From Firmicutes bacterium UBA7510 (GTDB lineage Bacteria; Bacillota; Clostridia; Tissierellales; Sedimentibacteraceae), in the NCBI GenBank assembly GCA_002479485.1, contig DLNM01000024.1:1-54548 (forward strand): DNA of 54,548 nucleotides, in the 5' to 3' direction. Each line of letters starts with the position of its first letter. Position 1 is the stretch's first letter. Below, piece by piece: positions 18,328-24,619 of the stretch. The notes under the pieces were generated by a model. That model ran no database searches and was not told the origin of the DNA. It saw only the letters and a program-made list of their open reading frames with translations. The position numbers and the translations under genes were made by a program.

Positions 18328-19118
18328 ATTCTTTTTTTATCCTTTCTTTCTTTTAATATAGGTATCACATTAACTAATATAAGTACAATTGTGATAATAA
18401 CAATTATGATAGTTGAAAGTGAGTTGATTGACGGATTTATACGCTTTGACATGGTATAAACCATAATTGAAATATTGCTCACTCCATTGCCTGTTACAAA
18501 GTAAGATATTATAAAATCATCAAAAGACATTGTAAAAGCAATTAATGCACCTGAAATTATTCCAGGCATTATTTGAGGCACTATTACCTTAATGAGTGCC
18601 TGCCAAGGGGTAGCTCCCAAATCTAATGCTGCATCAGCTAAGTTTGGATCTAGTGATCTAAGCTTTGGGGTTATGCTTAGCATTACATACGGAGTACAAA
18701 ACATTATGTGTGCAATTAATAAAGTCCAAAATCCTTTTTCTATGTTTAATGCTGTAAAAAACATTAAAAGACCAATTGCTGTTACAATTTCTGGATTCAT
18801 AATAGGCAAATCGTTGACTTGTTCCACAACTGCTCTGACTATTTTCTTCGATTTTGAAAGTCCTATTGAAGCAATAGTTCCTATTATAGTTGAGATGATT
18901 GTAGCTAGCACTGCTATTATTATGGTGTTGAATATTGATTCAACCATAACTCTGTCATTAAACATTTTTTCATACCATTGTAGAGAAAAACCAGTAAATT
19001 TCGTCAATGATTTTGAATCATTAAATGAAAATATCACTGTATAAATTATAGGAGCATAGAAAAATATAATCAGTATACCCATATATATTTTGGGTAGTAT
19101 TTTTCTTGATTTTTTCAT
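18324..19118 (-). CDS. potC: Polyamine ABC permease PotC
   Basis: 264-residue inner-membrane permease with about six helices. The ATPase-contact EAA loop is ALDLGATPWQALIKVIVPQIMPGI. It overlaps potB upstream and potD downstream by four bases each, giving coupled translation. Confidence 0.92.
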   Translation of the reverse strand: MKKSRKILPKIYMGILIIFFYAPIIYTVIFSFNDSKSLTKFTGFSLQWYEKMFNDRVMVESIFNTIIIAVLATIISTIIGTIASIGLSKSKKIVRAVVEQVNDLPIMNPEIVTAIGLLMFFTALNIEKGFWTLLIAHIMFCTPYVMLSITPKLRSLDPNLADAALDLGATPWQALIKVIVPQIMPGIISGALIAFTMSFDDFIISYFVTGNGVSNISIMVYTMSKRINPSINSLSTIIIVIITIVLILVNVIPILKERKDKKRI

Positions 19119-19957
19119 CTTATAGCACTCCTCCCTGACGATGGATTTTTATCTATTTTTTTAGTAATATACATAGAAATCATAATTATAACTGCCATTA
19201 TCATTGATATTGCACTACCAAAGTTCCAGTTTCCTGATGTTAAAAATTGCGATTCTATGACATTGCCTATAAGAACATATTGACCTCCGCCAAGTAGCTT
19301 AGGTATAAAGAAGCTTGAAACTGCCGGTAAAAAAACAAGAGTAATACCACTTATAACTCCAGGTATTGACAAAGGCAGAGTTATTCTTAAAAATGATTGT
19401 ACCTTGTTAGCTCCTAAATCATCTGCTGCTTCTAAATAGCTTTTATCCATTTTAGTTAATGATGTATATATTTGAAGAATCATAAATGGGATAAAATTAT
19501 AAACCATTCCAAGTATAACAGCAAAATCTGTGTGAAGCATTTTTATAGGGTCTATATTAAATAATGACAAAATAGAATTTATCACTCCATTGTCCTGTAA
19601 AATTCCCATCCAAGCATAAGTTCTAACAAGCATATTTATCCACATAGGAAGAGTAATTATTAGTACAAGTATAATTTTCTTTTTTTCACTAGCATTTGCT
19701 ATGATATAAGCCGCAGGATATCCTAATAAAATACATATGATAGTTGTAATTATTGCAACCTTAAGCGATTGTTTAAGTACATTCATAAAAATACTATCAC
19801 TAAAAAATTTAATAAAATTATCTAATGTAAATCTAAAGGTTATAACATCATTACCGGGTGTAGTAAAGGCATATAAAACAATTAAAAGCATAGGTAAAAC
19901 GATAAGAATTGATATCCATAATATATATGGATAAGCCATTTTACTAAATTGTTTCAT
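19115..19957 (-). CDS. potB: Polyamine ABC permease PotB
   Basis: 280-residue permease with six predicted helices. The EAA loop is AADDLGANKVQSFLRITLPLSIPGV. GGAGG precedes the ATG, which lies two bases after the potA stop codon. With PotC it forms the heterodimeric channel of the polyamine importer. Confidence 0.92.
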   Translation of the reverse strand: MKQFSKMAYPYILWISILIVLPMLLIVLYAFTTPGNDVITFRFTLDNFIKFFSDSIFMNVLKQSLKVAIITTIICILLGYPAAYIIANASEKKKIILVLIITLPMWINMLVRTYAWMGILQDNGVINSILSLFNIDPIKMLHTDFAVILGMVYNFIPFMILQIYTSLTKMDKSYLEAADDLGANKVQSFLRITLPLSIPGVISGITLVFLPAVSSFFIPKLLGGGQYVLIGNVIESQFLTSGNWNFGSAISMIMAVIIMISMYITKKIDKNPSSGRSAIR

Positions 19958-19958
19958 T

Positions 19959-21536
19959 TTAATAACCTCCAGCTTTAGACATTATATGAAGGTCTTCTGG
20001 ATAAAACATCAATCCTACCTCTGAGCCAACCTCAGCCTTGTCTGTTGTATCTACAGTGTATTCATAACCTTCAGTTTTAAATGTTACATCATAAATACCA
20101 GGTGTTATATTTTCAGGGTCAAAATTATAAACTACATCTGTTATTTCAACTGACGTGTCGCTTTCTAAGCTCCATGCTGAAGCATTTGCCCATGTTTTTA
20201 AGTCAGTTTCAAATGCTATACTTTCCTTAATTTCATCAACTGTTTTAAAGAAATTAACTGCAAATATTTCCTCTTGATATTCTTTGTTAGCAATTCTATT
20301 TTCGTCTGCAACAATCATATTTACAGTTACACTAGTTCCAGCATGTGTAGTAAAGGTAACAGGATAGTTTCCGTTCTTAGGTTCGATTTCGTATTCAATT
20401 TTATTTATTGAAATCCACTCGTCAGTGTCAGGGTTCCAAGCTTTAGCATCCGCACGAGCGACAATATCTGTTTCAGTTAATTCCTTAACATCGGCTATAT
20501 CAAGATAAAAATCGTTAGCGCTCATTTTTTCATTAGCCGCTTCGTTTACTATAGGTTTTTCAGCAGAAACATGCATTTTTACAGTAATGCTAGTTCCAGA
20601 CTTAGTTTCTACAACTATTTCGTAGTGTACACCCTTGAAAAGAACTGATTTTACAAAGCCTTTAAGCTTGCCTTCTTCTTTTTTTACTATATCTAAATCT
20701 TCTGGTCTTATAACAACATCAACTTTTTCATTTTCATTAAAACCGTGGTCTACACATTCAAATTTTTTATCTTCAAACATAACCTCATAATCCTTTAACA
20801 TTATGCCATCGATTATATTACTTTCACCTATAAAGTTAGCCACATACTCATTAATTGGTTCATTATATATATCAGTCGGAGAGCCGATTTGTTGTATTTT
20901 CCCTTTTTTCATAACAACTATTGTATCTGACATAGTCAATGCTTCCTCTTGGTCATGAGTAACATATATAAATGTAATTCCAACTTCTTTTTGAATTTTT
21001 TTTAGCTCGTGCTGCATTTCCTTTCTTAGCTTTAAATCTAAAGCTCCTAAAGGCTCATCCAATAAAAGTACCTTTGGCTCATTTACTAATGCTCTTGCAA
21101 TAGCTACTCTTTGTTGTTGTCCACCTGACATTTCAGTCACACTTCTTTTTCCGTATTCTTCAAGTCCAACAAGCTTAAGCATACGATTTACTTTCTGCTC
21201 AATAATATCTTTAGCTTCTTTTTTTATTTTAAGACCAAATGCTATATTGTCATATACGTTCATGTGAGGGAAAAGTGCATATTTTTGAAAAACTGTATTT
21301 ATCTCTCTTTTGTAGGGAGGTAGATCGCTAATTTCTTTTCCATCAAATATTAGATGACCTTCAGTTGGACTTAAGAATCCTCCTATAATTCTTAATAGTG
21401 TAGTTTTCCCACAACCACTAGGACCAAGTAGAGTTAAAAATTCGTTTTCTTTAATATATAAATTTATATTATCTAAAACTAATTCACCATCAAACTGTTT
21501 AGTTATATTTTTTAATTCAATTATTTTATTGTTCAT
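19959..21536 (-). CDS. potA: Polyamine ABC ATPase PotA with duplicated TOBE insert
   Basis: ATPase energising polyamine import. The ATPase domain is complete: Walker A GPSGCGKT (38-45), signature MSGGQQQRV (136-144), Walker B VLLLDEP (156-162). At 525 residues it is about 170 longer than usual PotA. The C-terminal TOBE domain starts near VDVVIRPEDLDIV (272-284) and ends with EVGLMFYPEDLHIM (506-519). Between them, about residues 311-487 are two tandem copies of an 86-90 residue unit, each starting with a Gly-Thr-Ser-[IV]-Thr-Val strand and ending with a YPVTF/YDVTF strand. The unit resembles bacterial surface Ig-like repeats. ATAAGGAG precedes the ATG. Confidence 0.92.
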   Translation of the reverse strand: MNNKIIELKNITKQFDGELVLDNINLYIKENEFLTLLGPSGCGKTTLLRIIGGFLSPTEGHLIFDGKEISDLPPYKREINTVFQKYALFPHMNVYDNIAFGLKIKKEAKDIIEQKVNRMLKLVGLEEYGKRSVTEMSGGQQQRVAIARALVNEPKVLLLDEPLGALDLKLRKEMQHELKKIQKEVGITFIYVTHDQEEALTMSDTIVVMKKGKIQQIGSPTDIYNEPINEYVANFIGESNIIDGIMLKDYEVMFEDKKFECVDHGFNENEKVDVVIRPEDLDIVKKEEGKLKGFVKSVLFKGVHYEIVVETKSGTSITVKMHVSAEKPIVNEAANEKMSANDFYLDIADVKELTETDIVARADAKAWNPDTDEWISINKIEYEIEPKNGNYPVTFTTHAGTSVTVNMIVADENRIANKEYQEEIFAVNFFKTVDEIKESIAFETDLKTWANASAWSLESDTSVEITDVVYNFDPENITPGIYDVTFKTEGYEYTVDTTDKAEVGSEVGLMFYPEDLHIMSKAGGY

Positions 21537-21553
21537 GGCTTTTGCTCCTTATT

Positions 21554-22090
21554 TTAAAAGTTAGGGGGTGTACTTACCCATAATATTTTGCACATGTTTT
21601 TTCCTGTATTTTCAATGTAATGATCTTTATTAGTTTTGAAATAAAAAGATTCACCTTTTTTTACCTTATATACTTCATTTCCGTAGTGAAGCATTACAGT
21701 TCCAGCTAAAACATAACCAAACTCTTCACCTTCGTGCGGTGGATCTAGTTTAGTTTTACCATAACTATCAAGTTCTACTAATATAGGTTCCATTTTATTT
21801 TTTTGAGCATTTGGAATAATCCAGTTAATAATATAGTTGTCATCTCTTTCTTTTACAAAGACATCATCCTCTTTAAAAACAATCTTATCATCGGTTTCTT
21901 CATTGAAGAATTTAGCTAAATCTGTTCCAAGGCATTCCAATATATCAACTAGTGTTGCTATAGAAGGAGAGGTTAAATCTCTTTCAAGCTGAGATATATA
22001 GCCCTTCGTCAGCTCGCATCTATCTGCTAATTCTTCTTGAGTTAAAAAATTAGACGTCCTTAATCTTTTTATCTTATCTCCTATATTCAT
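21554..22090 (-). CDS. XRE-family regulator with cupin domain
   Basis: 178 residues: N-terminal helix-turn-helix (GDKIKRLRTSNFLTQEELADRCELTKGYISQLERD) and a C-terminal cupin domain (PPHEGEEFGYVLAGTVMLHYG, GESFYFKTNKDHYIENTG). This PuuR-like architecture is common upstream of potABCD, where it probably senses polyamine and controls the operon. The frame is open from a GTG at 22141, but MNIGDKIKRLR at 22090 is the usual family start, with AAGGA 12 bp before it. TAAACT/AGTTTA dyads around the promoter are good candidate operators. Confidence 0.85.
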   Translation of the reverse strand: MNIGDKIKRLRTSNFLTQEELADRCELTKGYISQLERDLTSPSIATLVDILECLGTDLAKFFNEETDDKIVFKEDDVFVKERDDNYIINWIIPNAQKNKMEPILVELDSYGKTKLDPPHEGEEFGYVLAGTVMLHYGNEVYKVKKGESFYFKTNKDHYIENTGKNMCKILWVSTPPNF

Positions 22091-22194
22091 AAATATCATC
22101 ATTCCTTTCACTTCGTAGAGTGAGGAGTGTTTTTTCTTCACTCTTTAAACTGCTTAATTTATTTTAAAATATTTATTAAAAAATGCTTTATTAT

Positions 22195-22222
22195 TAAACT
22201 AGAAGTTTATAATTATTAAACT
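22195..22222. promoter_or_regulatory. Candidate operator of the pot operon
   Basis: TAAACT-AGA-AGTTTA (22195-22209) is a perfect 6-bp-arm dyad, followed by a third half-site TAAACT (22217-22222). They lie just downstream of the pot promoter, where the XRE regulator could block transcription. Confidence 0.5.
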
Positions 22223-22237
22223 TTCATACCAAAAAAT

Positions 22238-22266
22238 ATTATACATATGTGTAAACATAATGTCAA
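22238..22266 (-). promoter_or_regulatory. Promoter of the pot operon
   Basis: On the minus strand TTGACA (22266-22261) and TATAAT (22243-22238) are separated by 17 bp, an exact sigma-A consensus, about 150 bp before the regulator gene. Confidence 0.85.
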
Positions 22267-22325
22267 TATCAAAAATCAATAAAATTGTAAAAATTGTTTT
22301 TTATTATTACTAACACTAATAAATA

Positions 22326-22344
22326 AGTTTAGCTATACTAAACT
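22326..22344. promoter_or_regulatory. Upstream operator-like dyad
   Basis: AGTTTAG-CTATA-CTAAACT has 7-bp perfect arms. It shares the TAAACT half-site with the operator downstream of the pot promoter and lies about 60 bp upstream of the -35 box, so two bound dimers could loop the DNA. Confidence 0.4.
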
Positions 22345-22351
22345 TTTGTAT

Positions 22352-22391
22352 AAAAAAATACTGATATATATTATATATACATCAGTATTTT
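22352..22391 (-). terminator. Terminator of the DUF2089 operon
   Basis: AAATACTGAT.. pairs with ..ATCAGTATTT around an AT loop. Read on the minus strand the stem is followed by a seven-T run, so it ends the operon starting at 23672. Confidence 0.75.
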
Positions 22392-22477
22392 GTGATAATT
22401 AGTATGTTTTATTTAATAATATTGTTTCAATATTGTTAATAATATTTTTTAATATTATTAATGAATATTCAAAGAAT

Positions 22478-22861
22478 TTATTCTATAACGATTTCTACCT
22501 TTGTTCCGTCATCTGACTCTATGTCAACTATTTTTCCTTCTGCTCCGTCTTGAATTAATTTAATTATATCATCAATATCTAGATTAATGTTTCCAAGTTT
22601 AACATCAAAATCGCTATCGCTTGCCTTAGCTATTTTAAATGCAACATCAATTAATGCAATTGGTACATTTACATTAACCTTTGTTCCGCCTTCACCTTCT
22701 AAAACTTTTATTTTTACCCATTTTGCAGTTCTTCCTTCTGTTTTAGATATAATGCTTAGCTCTTCTTTTTTTCCTTCTACAGTTTCTAGTAATTTTGATG
22801 CTTCCTCAACAGTTATTTTACCTTCCTCAACCATTTTAAGTATTGCTAATTTTTCACTCAT
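22478..22861 (-). CDS. SHOCT-like domain protein
   Basis: 127 residues. The N-terminal segment KLAILKMVEEGKITVEEASKLLETV is the SHOCT-like helix pair found at the start of YvlB-type proteins; it probably mediates oligomerisation. The rest (residues about 40-127) is an alpha/beta domain of unknown role, with paralogous resemblance to the protein at 23268-23672. TGGAGGAT before the ATG at 22861 fixes the start; the frame is open from 22900. It is the last gene of a three-gene operon with a DUF2089 regulator. Confidence 0.65.
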   Translation of the reverse strand: MSEKLAILKMVEEGKITVEEASKLLETVEGKKEELSIISKTEGRTAKWVKIKVLEGEGGTKVNVNVPIALIDVAFKIAKASDSDFDVKLGNINLDIDDIIKLIQDGAEGKIVDIESDDGTKVEIVIE

Positions 22862-22889
22862 TTTAATATCCTCCAAGATTTTTTTATTT

Positions 22890-23258
22890 TTATATTTCAC
22901 TTAATAATTTTAATGCTTCATCTGAACTTATTTCACCGTTGCTTAGTTTTTCAAGTATTTCATTTTTCTCAACTTCGCTATTTTCTATTTTGTTACTATA
23001 TCCAAGTGCGACTATAACTTCGTCTAAAAGTTTTCTAACAGTCGGGTATGAAATACCAAGTTCTTTTTCAATTTCCTTAATATTACCTCTATTTTTAATA
23101 AAAATTTCTGCAAAATATCTTTTTTCTTTGTCTAATCTGCAAAACTTATCTAGGTAAAATTCACCGCTAATTTTAGTTTTACATTTACTACAGGACAATT
23201 CTGTAACCTTCAATTCATCATTACATACTGGACATTTTCCTAAAACATCTTTTTTCAT
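22890..23258 (-). CDS. DUF2089 zinc-ribbon/HTH regulator
   Basis: 122 residues. An N-terminal zinc ribbon has two Cys pairs (CPVC and CSKC), followed by a helix-turn-helix (NIKEIEKELGISYPTVRKLLDEVI) and a C-terminal SHOCT-like tail (EILEKLSNGEISSDEALKLLSEI). This is the DUF2089 arrangement, taken to be a DNA-binding regulator. The same SHOCT-like tail occurs at the N-terminus of both neighbours, suggesting the three proteins interact through it. TAGGAGGT precedes the ATG. Confidence 0.8.
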   Translation of the reverse strand: MKKDVLGKCPVCNDELKVTELSCSKCKTKISGEFYLDKFCRLDKEKRYFAEIFIKNRGNIKEIEKELGISYPTVRKLLDEVIVALGYSNKIENSEVEKNEILEKLSNGEISSDEALKLLSEI

Positions 23259-23267
23259 TTTTACCTC

Positions 23268-23672
23268 CTAACAAGTGTATATGTGTACTTTTGCATCCTT
23301 TGAATCAATATTTACTATTTCAAATGGTGGAAGCAATGTCAGTGCATCAAATATATATTTTATTTTTTCAATTTCAGCAAGGTTTATATTGGTTTTGCTT
23401 TTATCAGAATGCTTAATTGCAATTTTGATGCCAAATACTCCAAGCCTTTTAATAAATTTTAAAGGCAGTGCAGGTAAGTTTATCTTAATATTTTTACCAT
23501 CTCTATCTTCGTCAATAGCATTAATATAAATTTTTATTTTTCTAGCACATTTTGCTGGCTTGATTTCTTTGTCTGTTTGATATTTGATATTATCAATTTC
23601 TTTAGTTGCCGTTTCAACATTTATTTTACCACTTTGAAGCTTACACAATATGTCGTTAATTCTATCATCCAT
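23268..23672 (-). CDS. SHOCT-like domain protein, paralogue
   Basis: 134 residues with an N-terminal SHOCT-like segment (INDILCKLQSGKINVETATKEIDNI) and a C-terminal domain similar in layout to the protein at 22478-22861 (KIKIYINAIDEDRDGKNIKINLPALPLKFI compares with KVLEGEGGTKVNVNVPIALIDVAF). It is the first gene of the operon. The frame is open from 23684, but GGAGGT lies inside that extension and the ATG at 23672 is the start. Function unknown. Confidence 0.65.
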   Translation of the reverse strand: MDDRINDILCKLQSGKINVETATKEIDNIKYQTDKEIKPAKCARKIKIYINAIDEDRDGKNIKINLPALPLKFIKRLGVFGIKIAIKHSDKSKTNINLAEIEKIKYIFDALTLLPPFEIVNIDSKDAKVHIYTC

Positions 23673-23723
23673 ATCGACCTCCACAAAATTAATTTACAAA
23701 TTAAAATTATTTATCTTATTTGC

Positions 23724-23752
23724 ATTATATTCTATGAAAATTAATTTGTCAA
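23724..23752 (-). promoter_or_regulatory. Promoter of the DUF2089 operon
   Basis: TTGACA (23752-23747) and TATAAT (23729-23724) on the minus strand with an exact 17-bp spacer, about 50 bp upstream of the first gene. Confidence 0.85.
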
Positions 23753-23760
23753 TACATAAA

Positions 23761-23816
23761 ATTAAAAATATTAATTTATATATTAAAAATATTAAATATG
23801 AAATTAAAATTATTAA
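23761..23816. repeat. Three 21-bp-phased repeats upstream of promoter
   Basis: ATTAAAAATATTAA starts at 23761 and again at 23782, and ATTAAAATTATTAA starts at 23803. The period is exactly 21 bp, two helical turns, so all three face the same side of the DNA just upstream of the -35 box. They could bind an activator (perhaps the DUF2089 protein) or act as phased A-tract curvature. Confidence 0.6.
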
Positions 23817-23922
23817 TGTATTAGTTAAATAAGAATTTAGTAGAGTACTTTTAATAAAGTATGCTGTTAAAAAGCTTTGCAGGTGGTAAGTTACTTCGAC
23901 ATACTGTGATGTGAAGCAAAGT

Positions 23923-24062
23923 ATAGGAAGGTATATAAAAAACGTTTCTGTTTCCGTAATTCGGTTTTCCTTGATTTTTAAAAACATTAGAAGATTATCC
24001 CCTAATGTTTGGATGGGAAATCCTCATTAAGTCACAGCAACGTTTTTTATATACCTTCCTAT
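23923..24062 (+). ncRNA. Structured unit A (candidate RNA)
   Basis: A perfect 24-bp outer stem (23923-23946 with 24039-24062) encloses conserved flanks TCTGTTTCCGTAATTCG and CATTAAGTCACAGCAACG. An inner stem pairs GGTTTTCC with GGGAAATCC, and a variable hairpin AAACATTAG/CTAATGTTT sits inside. Unit B at 24354-24462 keeps the same flanks and pairings with different stem sequences. The strand of any transcript is inferred from orientation only. Confidence 0.5.
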
Positions 24063-24072
24063 TCATAGCGAC

Positions 24073-24113
24073 GAAAAAACAAGAAAAATAAAAAGGATTT
24101 TTCTTGTTTTTTC
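24073..24113. repeat. AAAAAGG-loop hairpin, left
   Basis: Perfect 17-bp stem GAAAAAACAAGAAAAAT (24073-24089) with its complement at 24097-24113; loop AAAAAGG. In the inverted right arm a hairpin with a different outer stem keeps the inner AAGAAAAAT and an AAAAGG loop. Confidence 0.7.
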
Positions 24114-24302
24114 TCTGCGTTACTGGTATGTTTTTCAGCTAAGCTTTTTAAGACGCAATATATACTACAAGCTTAACTATAAAAATTACTAGTAAAATTT
24201 AAAATCAATACTTTTACAAGAAAATCATATGATATTATTATGAAAATACTATATTACGAAAAAACTAATAAATTTAGCAGACCGTCACGCCAAAATTGCA
24301 GA

Positions 24303-24338
24303 CATTCAAAGAAAAATCCTTTTATTTTTCTTTGAATG
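24303..24338. repeat. AAAAGG-loop hairpin, right (inverted)
   Basis: Perfect 15-bp stem CATTCAAAGAAAAAT (24303-24317) with 24324-24338; the loop read on the minus strand is AAAAGG. It mirrors the hairpin at 24073-24113. Confidence 0.7.
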
Positions 24339-24353
24339 CCGGTTGCTACAAAT

Positions 24354-24462
24354 AGCGAATAAAATAAAAAACGTTGCTGTGACTTAATGAGAGCTTCCCA
24401 TCCTTACAAAAATCGAGGGAAGTCGAATTACGGAAACAGAAACGTTTTTTATTTTGTTCGCT
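24354..24462 (-). ncRNA. Structured unit B (candidate RNA, inverted)
   Basis: Outer stem AGCGAATAAAATAAAAAACGTT (24354-24375) pairs with 24441-24462 at 21 of 22 positions. Read on the minus strand it has the same conserved flanks as unit A. The inner stem is GACTTCCC with GGGAAGCTC, so paired bases differ from unit A on both sides. The variable hairpin of unit A is replaced by GTAA. Conservation of pairing with changed sequence supports a real fold. Confidence 0.5.
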
Positions 24463-24619
24463 TTACTTTGCTTCACAGTACAGTGTAACGGAGCAGTTAA
24501 CTTGTCTGCTATACTCTGTAACAATATTTTTACTTTCAGCAGTTACTCAACTAAATTCTTATTTAACTTCAATTTGCAAAATGTTATAATATATATAAAG
24601 TAATTTTTAGGAGAAGGTT

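Larger units (their letters stand above)
23823..24568. repeat. 746-bp imperfect palindrome
   Basis: The outer 18 bp (AGTTAAATAAGAATTTAG, 23823-23840) are repeated exactly inverted at 24551-24568. Going inward both arms carry, in inverted order, a conserved TACTGT..TGTGAAGCAAAGTA block (left about 23901-23923, right 24465-24484), a structured unit ending in AACGTT, and a hairpin with an AAAAGG loop. The centre is TTACTAGTAA (24186-24195). The arms are diverged, so this is old. No gene, transposase or convincing target duplication was seen. It fills the gap between the DUF2089 promoter and radA. Confidence 0.8.

Noticed and set aside
22091..22141. N-terminal extension of the XRE regulator from GTG 22141
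   Set aside because: The extension coincides with the recurrent leader hairpin motif, has no good ribosome site, and the family normally starts at the MNIGDKIKRLR position.
23694..23987. Minus-strand open frame of about 97 codons over the DUF2089 promoter
   Set aside because: It is AT-rich low-complexity sequence crossing a consensus promoter and the palindrome's left arm, with no ribosome site.
23823..24568. Assembly artefact (chimeric inverted join) as explanation of the large palindrome
   Set aside because: The two arms differ by many substitutions and by an internal hairpin present only in the left arm, which a technical inversion would not produce.
23823..24568. Insertion sequence or CRISPR array
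   Set aside because: No transposase reading frame, no convincing target-site duplication and no regularly spaced direct repeats were found.
24570..24619. Riboswitch in the radA leader
   Set aside because: The conserved units A and B do not match any riboswitch consensus I recognise and lie upstream of the likely radA -10 box.
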